A stretch of 35,637 nt of DNA. Source: an uncultured Bacteroidales bacterium (GTDB lineage: Bacteria; Bacteroidota; Bacteroidia; Bacteroidales; F082). Every line of letters starts with the position of its first letter. Positions within the stretch are counted from its first letter, which is position 1. Below are positions 1 through 8,198 of this stretch, piece after piece. The position numbers and the translations under genes were made by a program. The stretch spans positions 1-35,637 of the forward strand of contig CAMOCK010000217.1 of the NCBI GenBank assembly GCA_946610645.1. Reading direction: 5' to 3'. The notes under the pieces are model-generated. The model worked only from the letters and a program-made list of their open reading frames with translations. It had not been told where the DNA came from and made no database searches.

Positions 1-178
1 ATGGGTCGTCAACGCCTCCGCCGACGCCACCGTGCAGGTGATTGACATGATGGGTCGCGTGGTTCTTAGTACAGACGTTGCGCGCAACGTCTCTACAAAG
101 GGAATGGCACCCGGTGTCTATGTGATGCGTTTGATCGACGGAAAGGATGTGAAGACGCAGAAGATCGTCGTCGATTGA
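1..178 (+). CDS. 3' end of a T9SS type A cargo protein (partial)
   Basis: The window opens inside a gene; reading from base 2 gives 58 codons and a TGA at 176-178. The residues form a Por_Secre_tail-type C-terminal sorting domain: a VQVIDMMGRVV strand, then GVYVMRLIDG, and an end in KTQKIVVD. This domain takes proteins through the outer membrane by the type IX secretion system and is usually cleaved off. The visible 58 residues match the end of the cargo protein at 625-6108 at 51 of 58 positions, so the two are paralogues at least in their tails. The codons at 73-92 form a perfect 20-base palindrome. What the missing upstream part encodes cannot be seen. Confidence 0.85.
   Translation, partial: WVVNASADATVQVIDMMGRVVLSTDVARNVSTKGMAPGVYVMRLIDGKDVKTQKIVVD
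73..92. repeat. Perfect 20-base palindrome inside T9SS tail codons
   Basis: AGACGTTGCG is followed directly by its reverse complement CGCAACGTCT, then CTACA. It is translated as part of TDVARNVSTKG. A one-mismatch version occurs at 6004-6021 in the paralogous tail. The core resembles a dispersed palindrome (GAGACGTTGC..GCAACGTCTC) I recall from cyanobacterial and Bacteroidota genomes; that identity is from memory. Confidence 0.7.
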
Positions 179-188
179 TGGTCGGGTC

Positions 189-263
189 TGTAGGGCTGTC
201 GTATTACGGCAGCCGCCATATTGGCAACCCAAACAGCGGCTGCCACAATGTGACAGCCCTACA
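189..263. repeat. Imperfect long inverted repeat in the spacer
   Basis: The arms at 189-216 and 236-263 are reverse complements over most of 28 bases: TGTAGGGCTGTC against GACAGCCCTACA, and GGCAGCCGC against GCGGCTGCC, with a few mismatches between. The loop is about 19 bases. It lies 11 bases past the first gene's stop codon, so it could act as a transcript-end hairpin, but there is no T-run. Together with two further palindromes downstream it looks like a mobile or extragenic palindromic repeat. Confidence 0.75.
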
Positions 264-269
264 GGCCTC

Positions 270-282
270 GCCCTGAAAGGGC
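270..282. repeat. Short palindrome GCCCT-GAA-AGGGC
   Basis: This is a perfect inverted repeat with 5-base arms and a GAA loop, sitting between the long inverted repeat at 189-263 and the 9-base-arm palindrome at 297-317. It is part of one compact 130-base block of palindromes. Confidence 0.7.
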
Positions 283-296
283 GTAACATACCCTAA

Positions 297-317
297 CCGT
301 AGGTCACCGACCTACGG
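297..317. repeat. Palindrome CCGTAGGTC-ACC-GACCTACGG
   Basis: This is a perfect inverted repeat with 9-base arms and a 3-base loop. It is followed by an A/C-rich, G-poor leader at 318-355 that runs into the start codon of the small protein. There is no TAnnTTTG promoter element here. It may be a repeat-family module or an RNA hairpin in the leader of the downstream genes. Confidence 0.75.
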
Positions 318-355
318 CAACAAACAGAAACAGTAACAAACCAACAAACAATAAA

Positions 356-622
356 ATGAAAAAACTGACACTAACAATCGCAATCCTCATTAGCATGGCC
401 GCAGGTGCCGTGGCACAGCCTTCGGGCGGCGGCCTGTTCCAACGCGGCGACGAATCCAACGAAACAAGCGGCTTCCGCAGCAATGGCGGACCCATGCTAC
501 CAGCCCAACACGGCTTCACTGACGACCAAAACGCCGACGAAAGCCCCTTGGTAGGCGGAATGGGCCTGCTGTTCGCCCTCGGAGTGGCCTATCTTGTCAG
601 AAAAAGAGATACGGAGGACTGA
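356..622 (+). CDS. Small secreted/membrane-anchored protein (PID-CTERM-like)
   Basis: This 88-residue protein has a signal peptide (MKKLTLTIAILISMAAGAVAQ), a short polar Gly/Pro/Asp-rich middle, and at residues ~64-84 the segment SPLVGGMGLLFALGVAYLVRKR, a hydrophobic helix with a basic end. This layout (signal peptide, low-complexity linker, PxxGGxG helix, Arg/Lys stop) is like the small Bacteroidota proteins called PID-CTERM, a proposed C-terminal sorting signal; that assignment is by resemblance only. It ends 2 bases before the start of the large T9SS cargo gene, and its last codons contain that gene's ribosome-binding-like GGAGG. The two are almost certainly cotranscribed. No enzymatic motif is visible and the function is unknown. 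Confidence 0.75.
   Translation: MKKLTLTIAILISMAAGAVAQPSGGGLFQRGDESNETSGFRSNGGPMLPAQHGFTDDQNADESPLVGGMGLLFALGVAYLVRKRDTED
613..617 (+). promoter_or_regulatory. Shine-Dalgarno-like GGAGG before the 1827-residue cargo gene
   Basis: GGAGG lies 7 bases before ATG 625, inside the last codons of the small upstream gene. Good Shine-Dalgarno sequences are uncommon in this phylum and I see hardly any others in the window. It supports the start at 625 and suggests translation is coupled to the upstream small gene. Confidence 0.55.
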
Positions 623-624
623 CC

Positions 625-3600
625 ATGAACAAAAAGACCTTACTATTCTTAATGGTGTTGGCCTTGGGCGCGCCTTGGGCGGCTTGGGGACAACAGGCAT
701 TGACCGTCAATGACGGGACCAAAACGAATACAATCATACCAATTTATGGCTATAATGCCAAGAATTACAATGTACAAAGCCAATTCATCATCCCTGCCAG
801 CGCATTGACTGATTTGGTAGGAATGGAAATTTCAAAAATCACTTTCCATACCGCTTCCTATTATCCATCAGTGACATGGCCGGATGCAGAGTTCAAAGTC
901 TATCTCCTCTCGACCGATAAGGAAAGCTTTTCATTCAACGATTACGTTAACTGGGAATCGTTGTCGAACATGGTGGTGTATAACGGTGTTTTGTCTGTGA
1001 ACAACAACGAGATGGACATCACGCTGACTTCACCTTATACTTATACGGGCAATAATCTGTTGGTGGCTTTCGAGGAAACGACGTTGGCTTCTTCGTCAAG
1101 CAGTGTAAGTTGGTTAGGAATCCAAACGAGTAATAATGCTGCGGTTTATCGCTTTGATTATAGTGGAAGCAGTTATTACATGCAGGAGCAATTCCTCCCC
1201 AAAATGACCTTCACCTATACAGACGGCTTCGTGTGCCCGATGCCCTACGGGATAAGCTGCACCGAAACCACCCTCACCTCAGCCACCCTCACTTGGACTG
1301 CCGGCGGCGAGGAAACCGAATGGCAATTGGTGTATTCCACCAATCCCGACTTCGACCCCGATGCGGCCACACCCATTGCGGTGACGCAACCCACCTACAC
1401 CCTTGGCATTGAACCCGACGTGACCTATTACGCCTACGTCCGTGCCAAGTGCGATGCCAGTCATTATAGCGACTGGAGCGGGCCGCGCAGCTTCGGCAGC
1501 GTGTTTGCTGCGCCCCACGACTTCTATCCAACCAACGTGACCGCCAACACGGCCACAGTCACCTGGACCAATGGCGACGACGAAACCTCATGGCAAATCG
1601 TGACCTCAACCACGCCCGACTTCAACCCCGACAACGCCTCGCCGACCAACGTGACCGAGAAACCCTTCACCCTGACCAACCTCACCGCCGAGCAGACCTA
1701 TTACGCCTACATCCGCGCCACGTCGGGCAACTACCACAGCGCATGGAGCAACGTTTGCTGCTTCACACCGACTAACGCCCGAAGCCTGACCGTGGGCGAG
1801 GGCGGCACCCGTGGCGACGTGCCCGTGCCGTTGGCCTATGCCAACCTCGGCAACACCAAGAGCGAGTTCATCATCCCCGCCGAGCGATTGACGGCGATGA
1901 AATACGGCACCATCACCCGCCTCACCTTCTACTGCGACGCACAAACGTGGATGGGCGCGGGCATCTGGGTCTATGTGGGCGAAACCGACCAAACCTCGCT
2001 CAACGCCGACAACCTGATTCCGGCCAGCGACATGACTTACGTCCACTACGGGAAAATGATCGTCGCCGACCAGCAGATGGTGGTCACGTTCAACAGAACG
2101 ACGCACCAGTACATGGGCGGCAACTTGGTGGTTTACTTCGAGCAATACAACGCAGGCGAAGCCAGCACAGGCCGCTGGTATGGCGTGCCTTCCGACAACC
2201 AAGCGATGTACTACGACGGCACCTCGAACCAATTTGTAGGTTTCATGCCCAAGACCACCATCAGCTACTTTGCCGGCTCATGCGCAGAGCCTGAATATTT
2301 GACTACAGAAAATGTCACCACCAACTCGGCCAACGTGGTTTGGACGGCTGGCGGCAGCGAAACCTCGTGGCTGCTGCAATACCGCGAAGCCAACGGCGAG
2401 TGGAGCGAGGCCGTTACGGTCAACGAAACGCCTTCCCATGTACTTAGCGGATTGACGGCTTCCACCACCTACGAAGTGAGGGTGAAAGCCGCCTGCTACG
2501 ACGACCTCCATAGCGACTGGACGGACGTTTACAGCTTCACCACTTGCGGCTCAGCGACCATCACCGCCGAAAACCCGTTTACGGAAGACTTCGACGGCGT
2601 GGAAGGCCAAATGCCCGATTGCTGGTCGGTGGCCAAAAGCAGTGAGAGCAACGTGGTGCGGATTAACGAAGATTGGCAATATGGGGGCGGGGAGCCAACC
2701 ATCTTGAAATACCTGAATTTCCATGTGTATGAATCGGATCATGCCACTACTGCCTACGCCGTTCTGCCCGAAATCACCAACATCAGCCAAACGCAGATGA
2801 AATTCAATGCCAGCGGCAACGCTTTCGCCGTCGGCGTGATGGAAAACGGTGTCTTCCATGAGGTGAAGGCTTTCGATGCCATGGAAAACACAGCTCCCTG
2901 CGTGGTTTATTTCGACCAATACACGGGCAACGGCACCAACATCGCCATTGGCCTCAATACGAGCGATTATGCCGAGTTGAATGTCGATGACGTGGAAGTG
3001 TCGCTGCTGCCCTCGTGTTTCGTGCCTTCCAGTTTGGAAGTGGTGGAGGCCGAAGAAAACGCCCTGACGCTGCAATGGTCGGCCTACGGCGACGAAACCG
3101 CTTGGCAGATGCAATACACCAACAACGGCACCGACTGGACCATGGTGGAGGTCAGCCAAACCGAGCTTGTCCAAGGGCAATACCGCCTGCAAGGTCTCTC
3201 GGCAAGCACGAACTACCAAGTCCGTTTGCGCGCCTCGTGCGGTGGCAACGACTTCAGCGACTGGACGCAGCCGATTGCGACCCAAACCTTGTGCGGGCTT
3301 TACACAGATGCATCCTATTTGGAGAACTTCGACGAAATCGTTTCCGAGCAATGGCAAGACGAAGAGCCCAACCTGCCTCTGTGCTGGCAATGGATCAATG
3401 CGTCGACGCACGAAAGCAACAAGCTTTTCCCGACCGTGTTTACCGTGAATCAATATGATAGCCAATACCAGTCGCCTTACAGCCTTTTGAAATTCCAAGT
3501 CAATGGCGACGTCAACAACTATGGCGAGGAAACCGTTTACGACCAATACGCCATCCTGCCCGAAATCGCCGACTTGGGGTCGAAGCAAATCAAGTTCTCG

Positions 3601-6108
3601 GCCCGTGCGGGCGAGTGGGGCTATCCGGTCAGTTTCGTCGTCGGCCTGATAACCGACCCGACCGATGCCACCACTTTCGCGCCCATACGCACCATGCAAA
3701 CCTCAGACATCGTGTATCACGACTTTACGGTCTATTTCGAGGAGAACCATTCGGGATATATCGCCTTCAAGTTGCCGGCAGTGGCCGAAACCCTCACCGT
3801 GCTTTACATTGAGGACATTGCCGTCACGCCCGCACCCGATTGCAAGATGCTGTTTGATTTCGCCTTGGTCGGGAACTCGATAACCGACGAATCCGCGACT
3901 TTGGATTGGACCCCCAACGGACACGAGACCCAATGGCAAATCCAATACCGCACCGACCGCGAAGATTGGACCACCGTGATTGCCGAGCAACACCCCTTCA
4001 CGCTCACGGGCTTGGAGGGCAACAATTACTACCATGTGCGAGTACGCGCCCGCTGCGGCGAAGACCAATACGGCGAGTGGTCGGATATGCTCAGCTTCAA
4101 CACCGATTGTCCAGAGTATCAGCCCATTCCGTACTATGAAGGCTTCGAGACTTGGACAGGCGACGAACTTGATGCACATGGCGACATGCTTCCATGCTGG
4201 TCGAAGTTGAGCACCTATACCGATGATTATGGCGGCACAGGTCCCTACGTTTTCTTGCTTGGAGGACACACTGGAGAGGGAGAATTGACCTTTGAAATGA
4301 GGCCCTCAAATGCCTGTCAGATGGCCATCTTGCCTGCCATCCAAAACCTGAAAGACATGCAAATCAGCTTCTATGCAAAAGGCCTGGAAGGCAGCAATTA
4401 TGTGGGCTATTTCTATTCCGACTTCGAAGTGGGCGTGATGACCGACCCAAACGATGCCTCAACCTACCAATTCATACAAAGCATCCATCCCGACGACGCC
4501 AATTACACGAAATACACGATTCCATTCAATACTTACACGGGCAATGGCAACTACATCGTCTTCAGGATGGTTGGCAATCCTTCCTTGAGAAGCCGTGCAT
4601 ATATTGACGACATTGTGGTCAGCGAAATCGTCAACTACACCAACGTTTTCACCTGCGAGAGCTACGACGGCGGCTATTGGAACGACCCAAGCTATTGGTC
4701 GGCGGCAACATTGCCCACGATGGACGACAACGTCACCATCAAAGGCAAGGCCATCATCCCAAGTGACTATGTGGCGGAGGCCAACATCGTTGAGTTTGGC
4801 GAAAATGGTTCGCTCCATGTCGAGAACAACGGCCAGCTGAAGCACAACAACATTGGAGTGGAGGCCACCTTCGCGAAAGCCATTGAAGGCTATGGCGAAT
4901 CGGTTCGTGGCGGATATTACCTCATTTCGTCGCCGATGGTGGGCAGCCTCGATGCCAAGACCAACCAATATTTCGGCACGGGCGACGTGCTCGGCCTGCT
5001 TGATGGCGAATACGACCTTTACCGCTTCAGCCAGTCCTACGACGAGGAATGGCGCAACTACAAGAAGGACCTCTTCACCATCGACATGAAGACGGGCTAC
5101 CTCTACGCCAACCGCGACGGCGTCACCCTGACCTATTCCGGCACGTTGCAGCCCAGCGGCAACGAAGTGGAAGTGACGCTTGAAAACGAAAGCACGGCCA
5201 CTTTCGACGGCTACAACCTGATTGGCAATCCGTTCCCATGCGATGCCTACCTTGCCGACGGACGGAGCTTCTACAGGCTCAATCCGGCGGGGACGAACCT
5301 GATGGAGGCCGAGGGATCCATTGCGCCATGCGAAGGCGTCTTTGTGCAATCCACGGCGCCGGGACAGACCGTTGCATTCACCAGAAACCAGCCTCGCAGC
5401 GAAGGCTCGATGGCGTTCACGCTGAGGAAGAGACAAACAGTTAGAGCCGGTGCTTCGACGGGCTCAGCGACCTCAACCTCAGCGACCTTGGATCGCGTCC
5501 GCATCCGCTTCGGAGAAGGCGACAACCTTGGCAAGCTCACGCTCATGGCCTCGTCCGACATGCTCTCAATCCCGCAAAACGGAACGGATTATGCCGTTGT
5601 CTTCAGCCAGCCCGTGGGCGAGCTGCCGCTCAACTTCGAGGCATCGGAAAACGGCACCTACACCCTCAGCTTCGAAAACGCCACCGAAGGCCTCGTCTAT
5701 TGCCACCTCATCGACAACCTCACTGGTGCCGATGTCGACCTCTTGACCCCGGCAGGCTTCCCCCTTTACAAAGGGGGTCAGGGGGATTCAAACGCACCCC
5801 GACAGGCAGAATACACCTTCACCGCCAAGAAGAGCGACTATGCCAGCCGCTTCCGCGTGGTGTTTGCTTCCGTTTGCGAGGACGCAGACGGCGACAGCGC
5901 GAGCAAATTCGCCTTCTACAACGGCAGCGCATGGGTCATCAATGCCTCAGCCGATGCCATCGTGCAGGTGATTGACATGATGGGTCGCGTGGTGGTTTCA
6001 ACCGACGTTGCGCACAACGTCTCTACAAAGGGCATAGCCCCTGGCGTGTATGTGATGCGCCTCATCGATGGCAACGACGTGAAGACGCAGAAGATCATCG
6101 TCGATTAA
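625..6108 (+). CDS. Large modular T9SS type A cargo protein (FN3 and jelly-roll modules)
   Basis: This 1827-residue secreted protein has a signal peptide (residues 1-23, ending PWAAWG). In order: a beta-rich module at ~24-200; fibronectin-III domains at ~203-290 and ~296-380; a second copy of the first module at ~385-548; FN3 at ~551-642; a jelly-roll/choice-of-anchor-J-like module at ~643-795; FN3 at ~797-890; a second jelly-roll at ~890-1070; FN3 at ~1072-1162; a third jelly-roll at ~1164-1336; an uncharacterised beta region to ~1600; and a type A sorting tail at ~1762-1827 ending KTQKIIVD. FN3 units share a W-x-L/I-Q-Y strand and a Y-x-V-R-V/A-x-A-x-C strand. No catalytic motif is evident; adhesion or matrix binding is an inference. 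Base composition varies along the gene: AT-rich around 700-1200, GC-rich around 1240-2640. Two repeat-like sequences are translated in frame near residues 1610-1621 and 1712-1721. Confidence 0.9.
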   Translation: MNKKTLLFLMVLALGAPWAAWGQQALTVNDGTKTNTIIPIYGYNAKNYNVQSQFIIPASALTDLVGMEISKITFHTASYYPSVTWPDAEFKVYLLSTDKESFSFNDYVNWESLSNMVVYNGVLSVNNNEMDITLTSPYTYTGNNLLVAFEETTLASSSSSVSWLGIQTSNNAAVYRFDYSGSSYYMQEQFLPKMTFTYTDGFVCPMPYGISCTETTLTSATLTWTAGGEETEWQLVYSTNPDFDPDAATPIAVTQPTYTLGIEPDVTYYAYVRAKCDASHYSDWSGPRSFGSVFAAPHDFYPTNVTANTATVTWTNGDDETSWQIVTSTTPDFNPDNASPTNVTEKPFTLTNLTAEQTYYAYIRATSGNYHSAWSNVCCFTPTNARSLTVGEGGTRGDVPVPLAYANLGNTKSEFIIPAERLTAMKYGTITRLTFYCDAQTWMGAGIWVYVGETDQTSLNADNLIPASDMTYVHYGKMIVADQQMVVTFNRTTHQYMGGNLVVYFEQYNAGEASTGRWYGVPSDNQAMYYDGTSNQFVGFMPKTTISYFAGSCAEPEYLTTENVTTNSANVVWTAGGSETSWLLQYREANGEWSEAVTVNETPSHVLSGLTASTTYEVRVKAACYDDLHSDWTDVYSFTTCGSATITAENPFTEDFDGVEGQMPDCWSVAKSSESNVVRINEDWQYGGGEPTILKYLNFHVYESDHATTAYAVLPEITNISQTQMKFNASGNAFAVGVMENGVFHEVKAFDAMENTAPCVVYFDQYTGNGTNIAIGLNTSDYAELNVDDVEVSLLPSCFVPSSLEVVEAEENALTLQWSAYGDETAWQMQYTNNGTDWTMVEVSQTELVQGQYRLQGLSASTNYQVRLRASCGGNDFSDWTQPIATQTLCGLYTDASYLENFDEIVSEQWQDEEPNLPLCWQWINASTHESNKLFPTVFTVNQYDSQYQSPYSLLKFQVNGDVNNYGEETVYDQYAILPEIADLGSKQIKFSARAGEWGYPVSFVVGLITDPTDATTFAPIRTMQTSDIVYHDFTVYFEENHSGYIAFKLPAVAETLTVLYIEDIAVTPAPDCKMLFDFALVGNSITDESATLDWTPNGHETQWQIQYRTDREDWTTVIAEQHPFTLTGLEGNNYYHVRVRARCGEDQYGEWSDMLSFNTDCPEYQPIPYYEGFETWTGDELDAHGDMLPCWSKLSTYTDDYGGTGPYVFLLGGHTGEGELTFEMRPSNACQMAILPAIQNLKDMQISFYAKGLEGSNYVGYFYSDFEVGVMTDPNDASTYQFIQSIHPDDANYTKYTIPFNTYTGNGNYIVFRMVGNPSLRSRAYIDDIVVSEIVNYTNVFTCESYDGGYWNDPSYWSAATLPTMDDNVTIKGKAIIPSDYVAEANIVEFGENGSLHVENNGQLKHNNIGVEATFAKAIEGYGESVRGGYYLISSPMVGSLDAKTNQYFGTGDVLGLLDGEYDLYRFSQSYDEEWRNYKKDLFTIDMKTGYLYANRDGVTLTYSGTLQPSGNEVEVTLENESTATFDGYNLIGNPFPCDAYLADGRSFYRLNPAGTNLMEAEGSIAPCEGVFVQSTAPGQTVAFTRNQPRSEGSMAFTLRKRQTVRAGASTGSATSTSATLDRVRIRFGEGDNLGKLTLMASSDMLSIPQNGTDYAVVFSQPVGELPLNFEASENGTYTLSFENATEGLVYCHLIDNLTGADVDLLTPAGFPLYKGGQGDSNAPRQAEYTFTAKKSDYASRFRVVFASVCEDADGDSASKFAFYNGSAWVINASADAIVQVIDMMGRVVVSTDVAHNVSTKGIAPGVYVMRLIDGNDVKTQKIIVD
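5452..5487. repeat. In-frame repeat-like element, TTCGACGGGCTCAGCGACC core
   Basis: The stretch GCTTCGACGGGCTCAGCGAC is followed by a second partial copy, CTCAGCGACC at 5478-5487. It is translated as ASTGSATSTSAT between the basic RKRQTVRAG and LDRVRIRFGEG. The core closely resembles a dispersed repeat (TTCGAC.GGCTCAGCGACC) I remember from many bacterial genomes. The Ser/Thr/Ala low complexity of the peptide fits an insertion into a tolerant linker rather than an evolved domain. Repeat identity is from memory. Confidence 0.6.
5760..5789. repeat. In-frame palindromic element CCCCCTTT-AC-AAAGGGGG
   Basis: This is a perfect inverted repeat with 8-base arms and a 2-base loop at 5760-5777, followed by TCAGGGGGATTC. 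It is translated as FPLYKGGQGDS between TGADVDLLTPAG and the YTFTAKKSDY strand. The arrangement CCCCTTT..AAAGGGG..AGGGGGATT matches a dispersed repeat I recall from cyanobacteria and Bacteroidota, whose in-frame translations give PLYKGGQGG-like peptides. The element sits where T9SS proteins normally have a short loop, so the fold should tolerate it. Confidence 0.65.
5932..6108 (+). repeat. Second copy of the T9SS sorting-tail sequence
   Basis: Bases 5932-6108 and 2-178 encode the same 58-residue tail with 7 substitutions, and long blocks of DNA are identical, for example GTGCAGGTGATTGACATGAT. The changes are mainly third-position or conservative. The later copy has a slightly broken version of the palindrome (6004-6021: GACGTTG, CGCA, CAACGTC). 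Confidence 0.85.
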
Positions 6109-6132
6109 TTCCGGCATCCGCCGGTTTTCCCG

Positions 6133-6163
6133 AGCCGGCAGCCTTAGACTGCCGGCTGTTTTT
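6133..6163 (+). terminator. Rho-independent terminator after the cargo gene
   Basis: AGCCGGCAG (6133-6141) pairs with CTGCCGGCT (6149-6157) across a 7-base loop and is followed by GTTTTT. The 9-base GC-rich stem plus T-run 25 bases past the stop codon ends the cargo transcript before the guaB promoter. Confidence 0.85.
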
Positions 6164-6249
6164 GTTGTAATCCACTGAAACACAATAAAACGATCCTAAC
6201 GCCGTTATTTTTCTTGCACGAAAAAAACCATGCAATGAAAAATAATCAC

Positions 6250-6257
6250 TATCTTTG
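6250..6257 (+). promoter_or_regulatory. Promoter -7 element (TATCTTTG) for the guaB operon
   Basis: TATCTTTG fits the Bacteroidota -7 consensus TAnnTTTG and lies 23 bases before the guaB ATG, giving a leader of about 15-20 bases. I do not see a clear TTTG -33 element at the usual spacing. The flanking DNA is AT-rich. Confidence 0.7.
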
Positions 6258-6268
6258 CCGATTAATAA

Positions 6269-7753
<1,485 letters not shown>

Positions 7754-7755
7754 AC

Positions 7756-8166
7756 ATGAAAGCATCCATTACTTTTCCCGAACTGCAAAACATCCTTTTG
7801 GAGAAAACCAACCAAGCCTTGTCATTCGCTTTCGTCGATGGGCGCACTGTCAGGGTGAGCTATCCGATCAACCTCGGCTTCATCAAAAAGGACATTTCGG
7901 CCAATCTTGTCATCAAAGAACTGATTGGCAGCGACTTGCTTGTGCAACTCTCAGCCGGACTTGGCACCGACACGCTTCTCACCACCGCGCTCAACCTGCT
8001 GAAAGGCAAGATTCCGCACGGCTTGTTGGAACAACGTCCCGACAGCCACTTGCTGCTGCATCTGGGACAGATCCCGCAGGTGAAGTCGGTGTTCGACAAG
8101 GTCGATGTACGCGACCTCCACGTCCTCAACGAAGGCCTCGAAGTGGAAGGCGCATTGAAAATGTAA
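7756..8166 (+). CDS. Conserved-looking hypothetical protein, 136 residues
   Basis: I do not recognise the family. The 136 residues have no signal peptide or membrane helix and look cytoplasmic. The sequence starts MKASITFPELQNILLEKTNQ and contains a VDGRTVRVSYPINLGFIKKD beta-rich part followed by amphipathic segments with repeated Leu (KELIGSDLLVQL, LLTTALNLLKG). The C-terminal end reads DVRDLHVLNEGLEVEGALKM. It begins 2 bases after guaB and ends 32 bases before the first isomerase gene, so it is probably cotranscribed with both. The alternating hydrophobic pattern early on could suggest a small lipid- or ligand-binding fold, but that is weak inference. Confidence 0.75.
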   Translation: MKASITFPELQNILLEKTNQALSFAFVDGRTVRVSYPINLGFIKKDISANLVIKELIGSDLLVQLSAGLGTDTLLTTALNLLKGKIPHGLLEQRPDSHLLLHLGQIPQVKSVFDKVDVRDLHVLNEGLEVEGALKM

Positions 8167-8198
8167 CGAAAGAACAAAAAAGAAAAAGAATAATAAAA

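Noticed and set aside
189-317. CRISPR array or transposon end
   Set aside because: The palindromes differ in sequence and spacing, there are no regular direct repeats with spacers, and no transposase frame is nearby.
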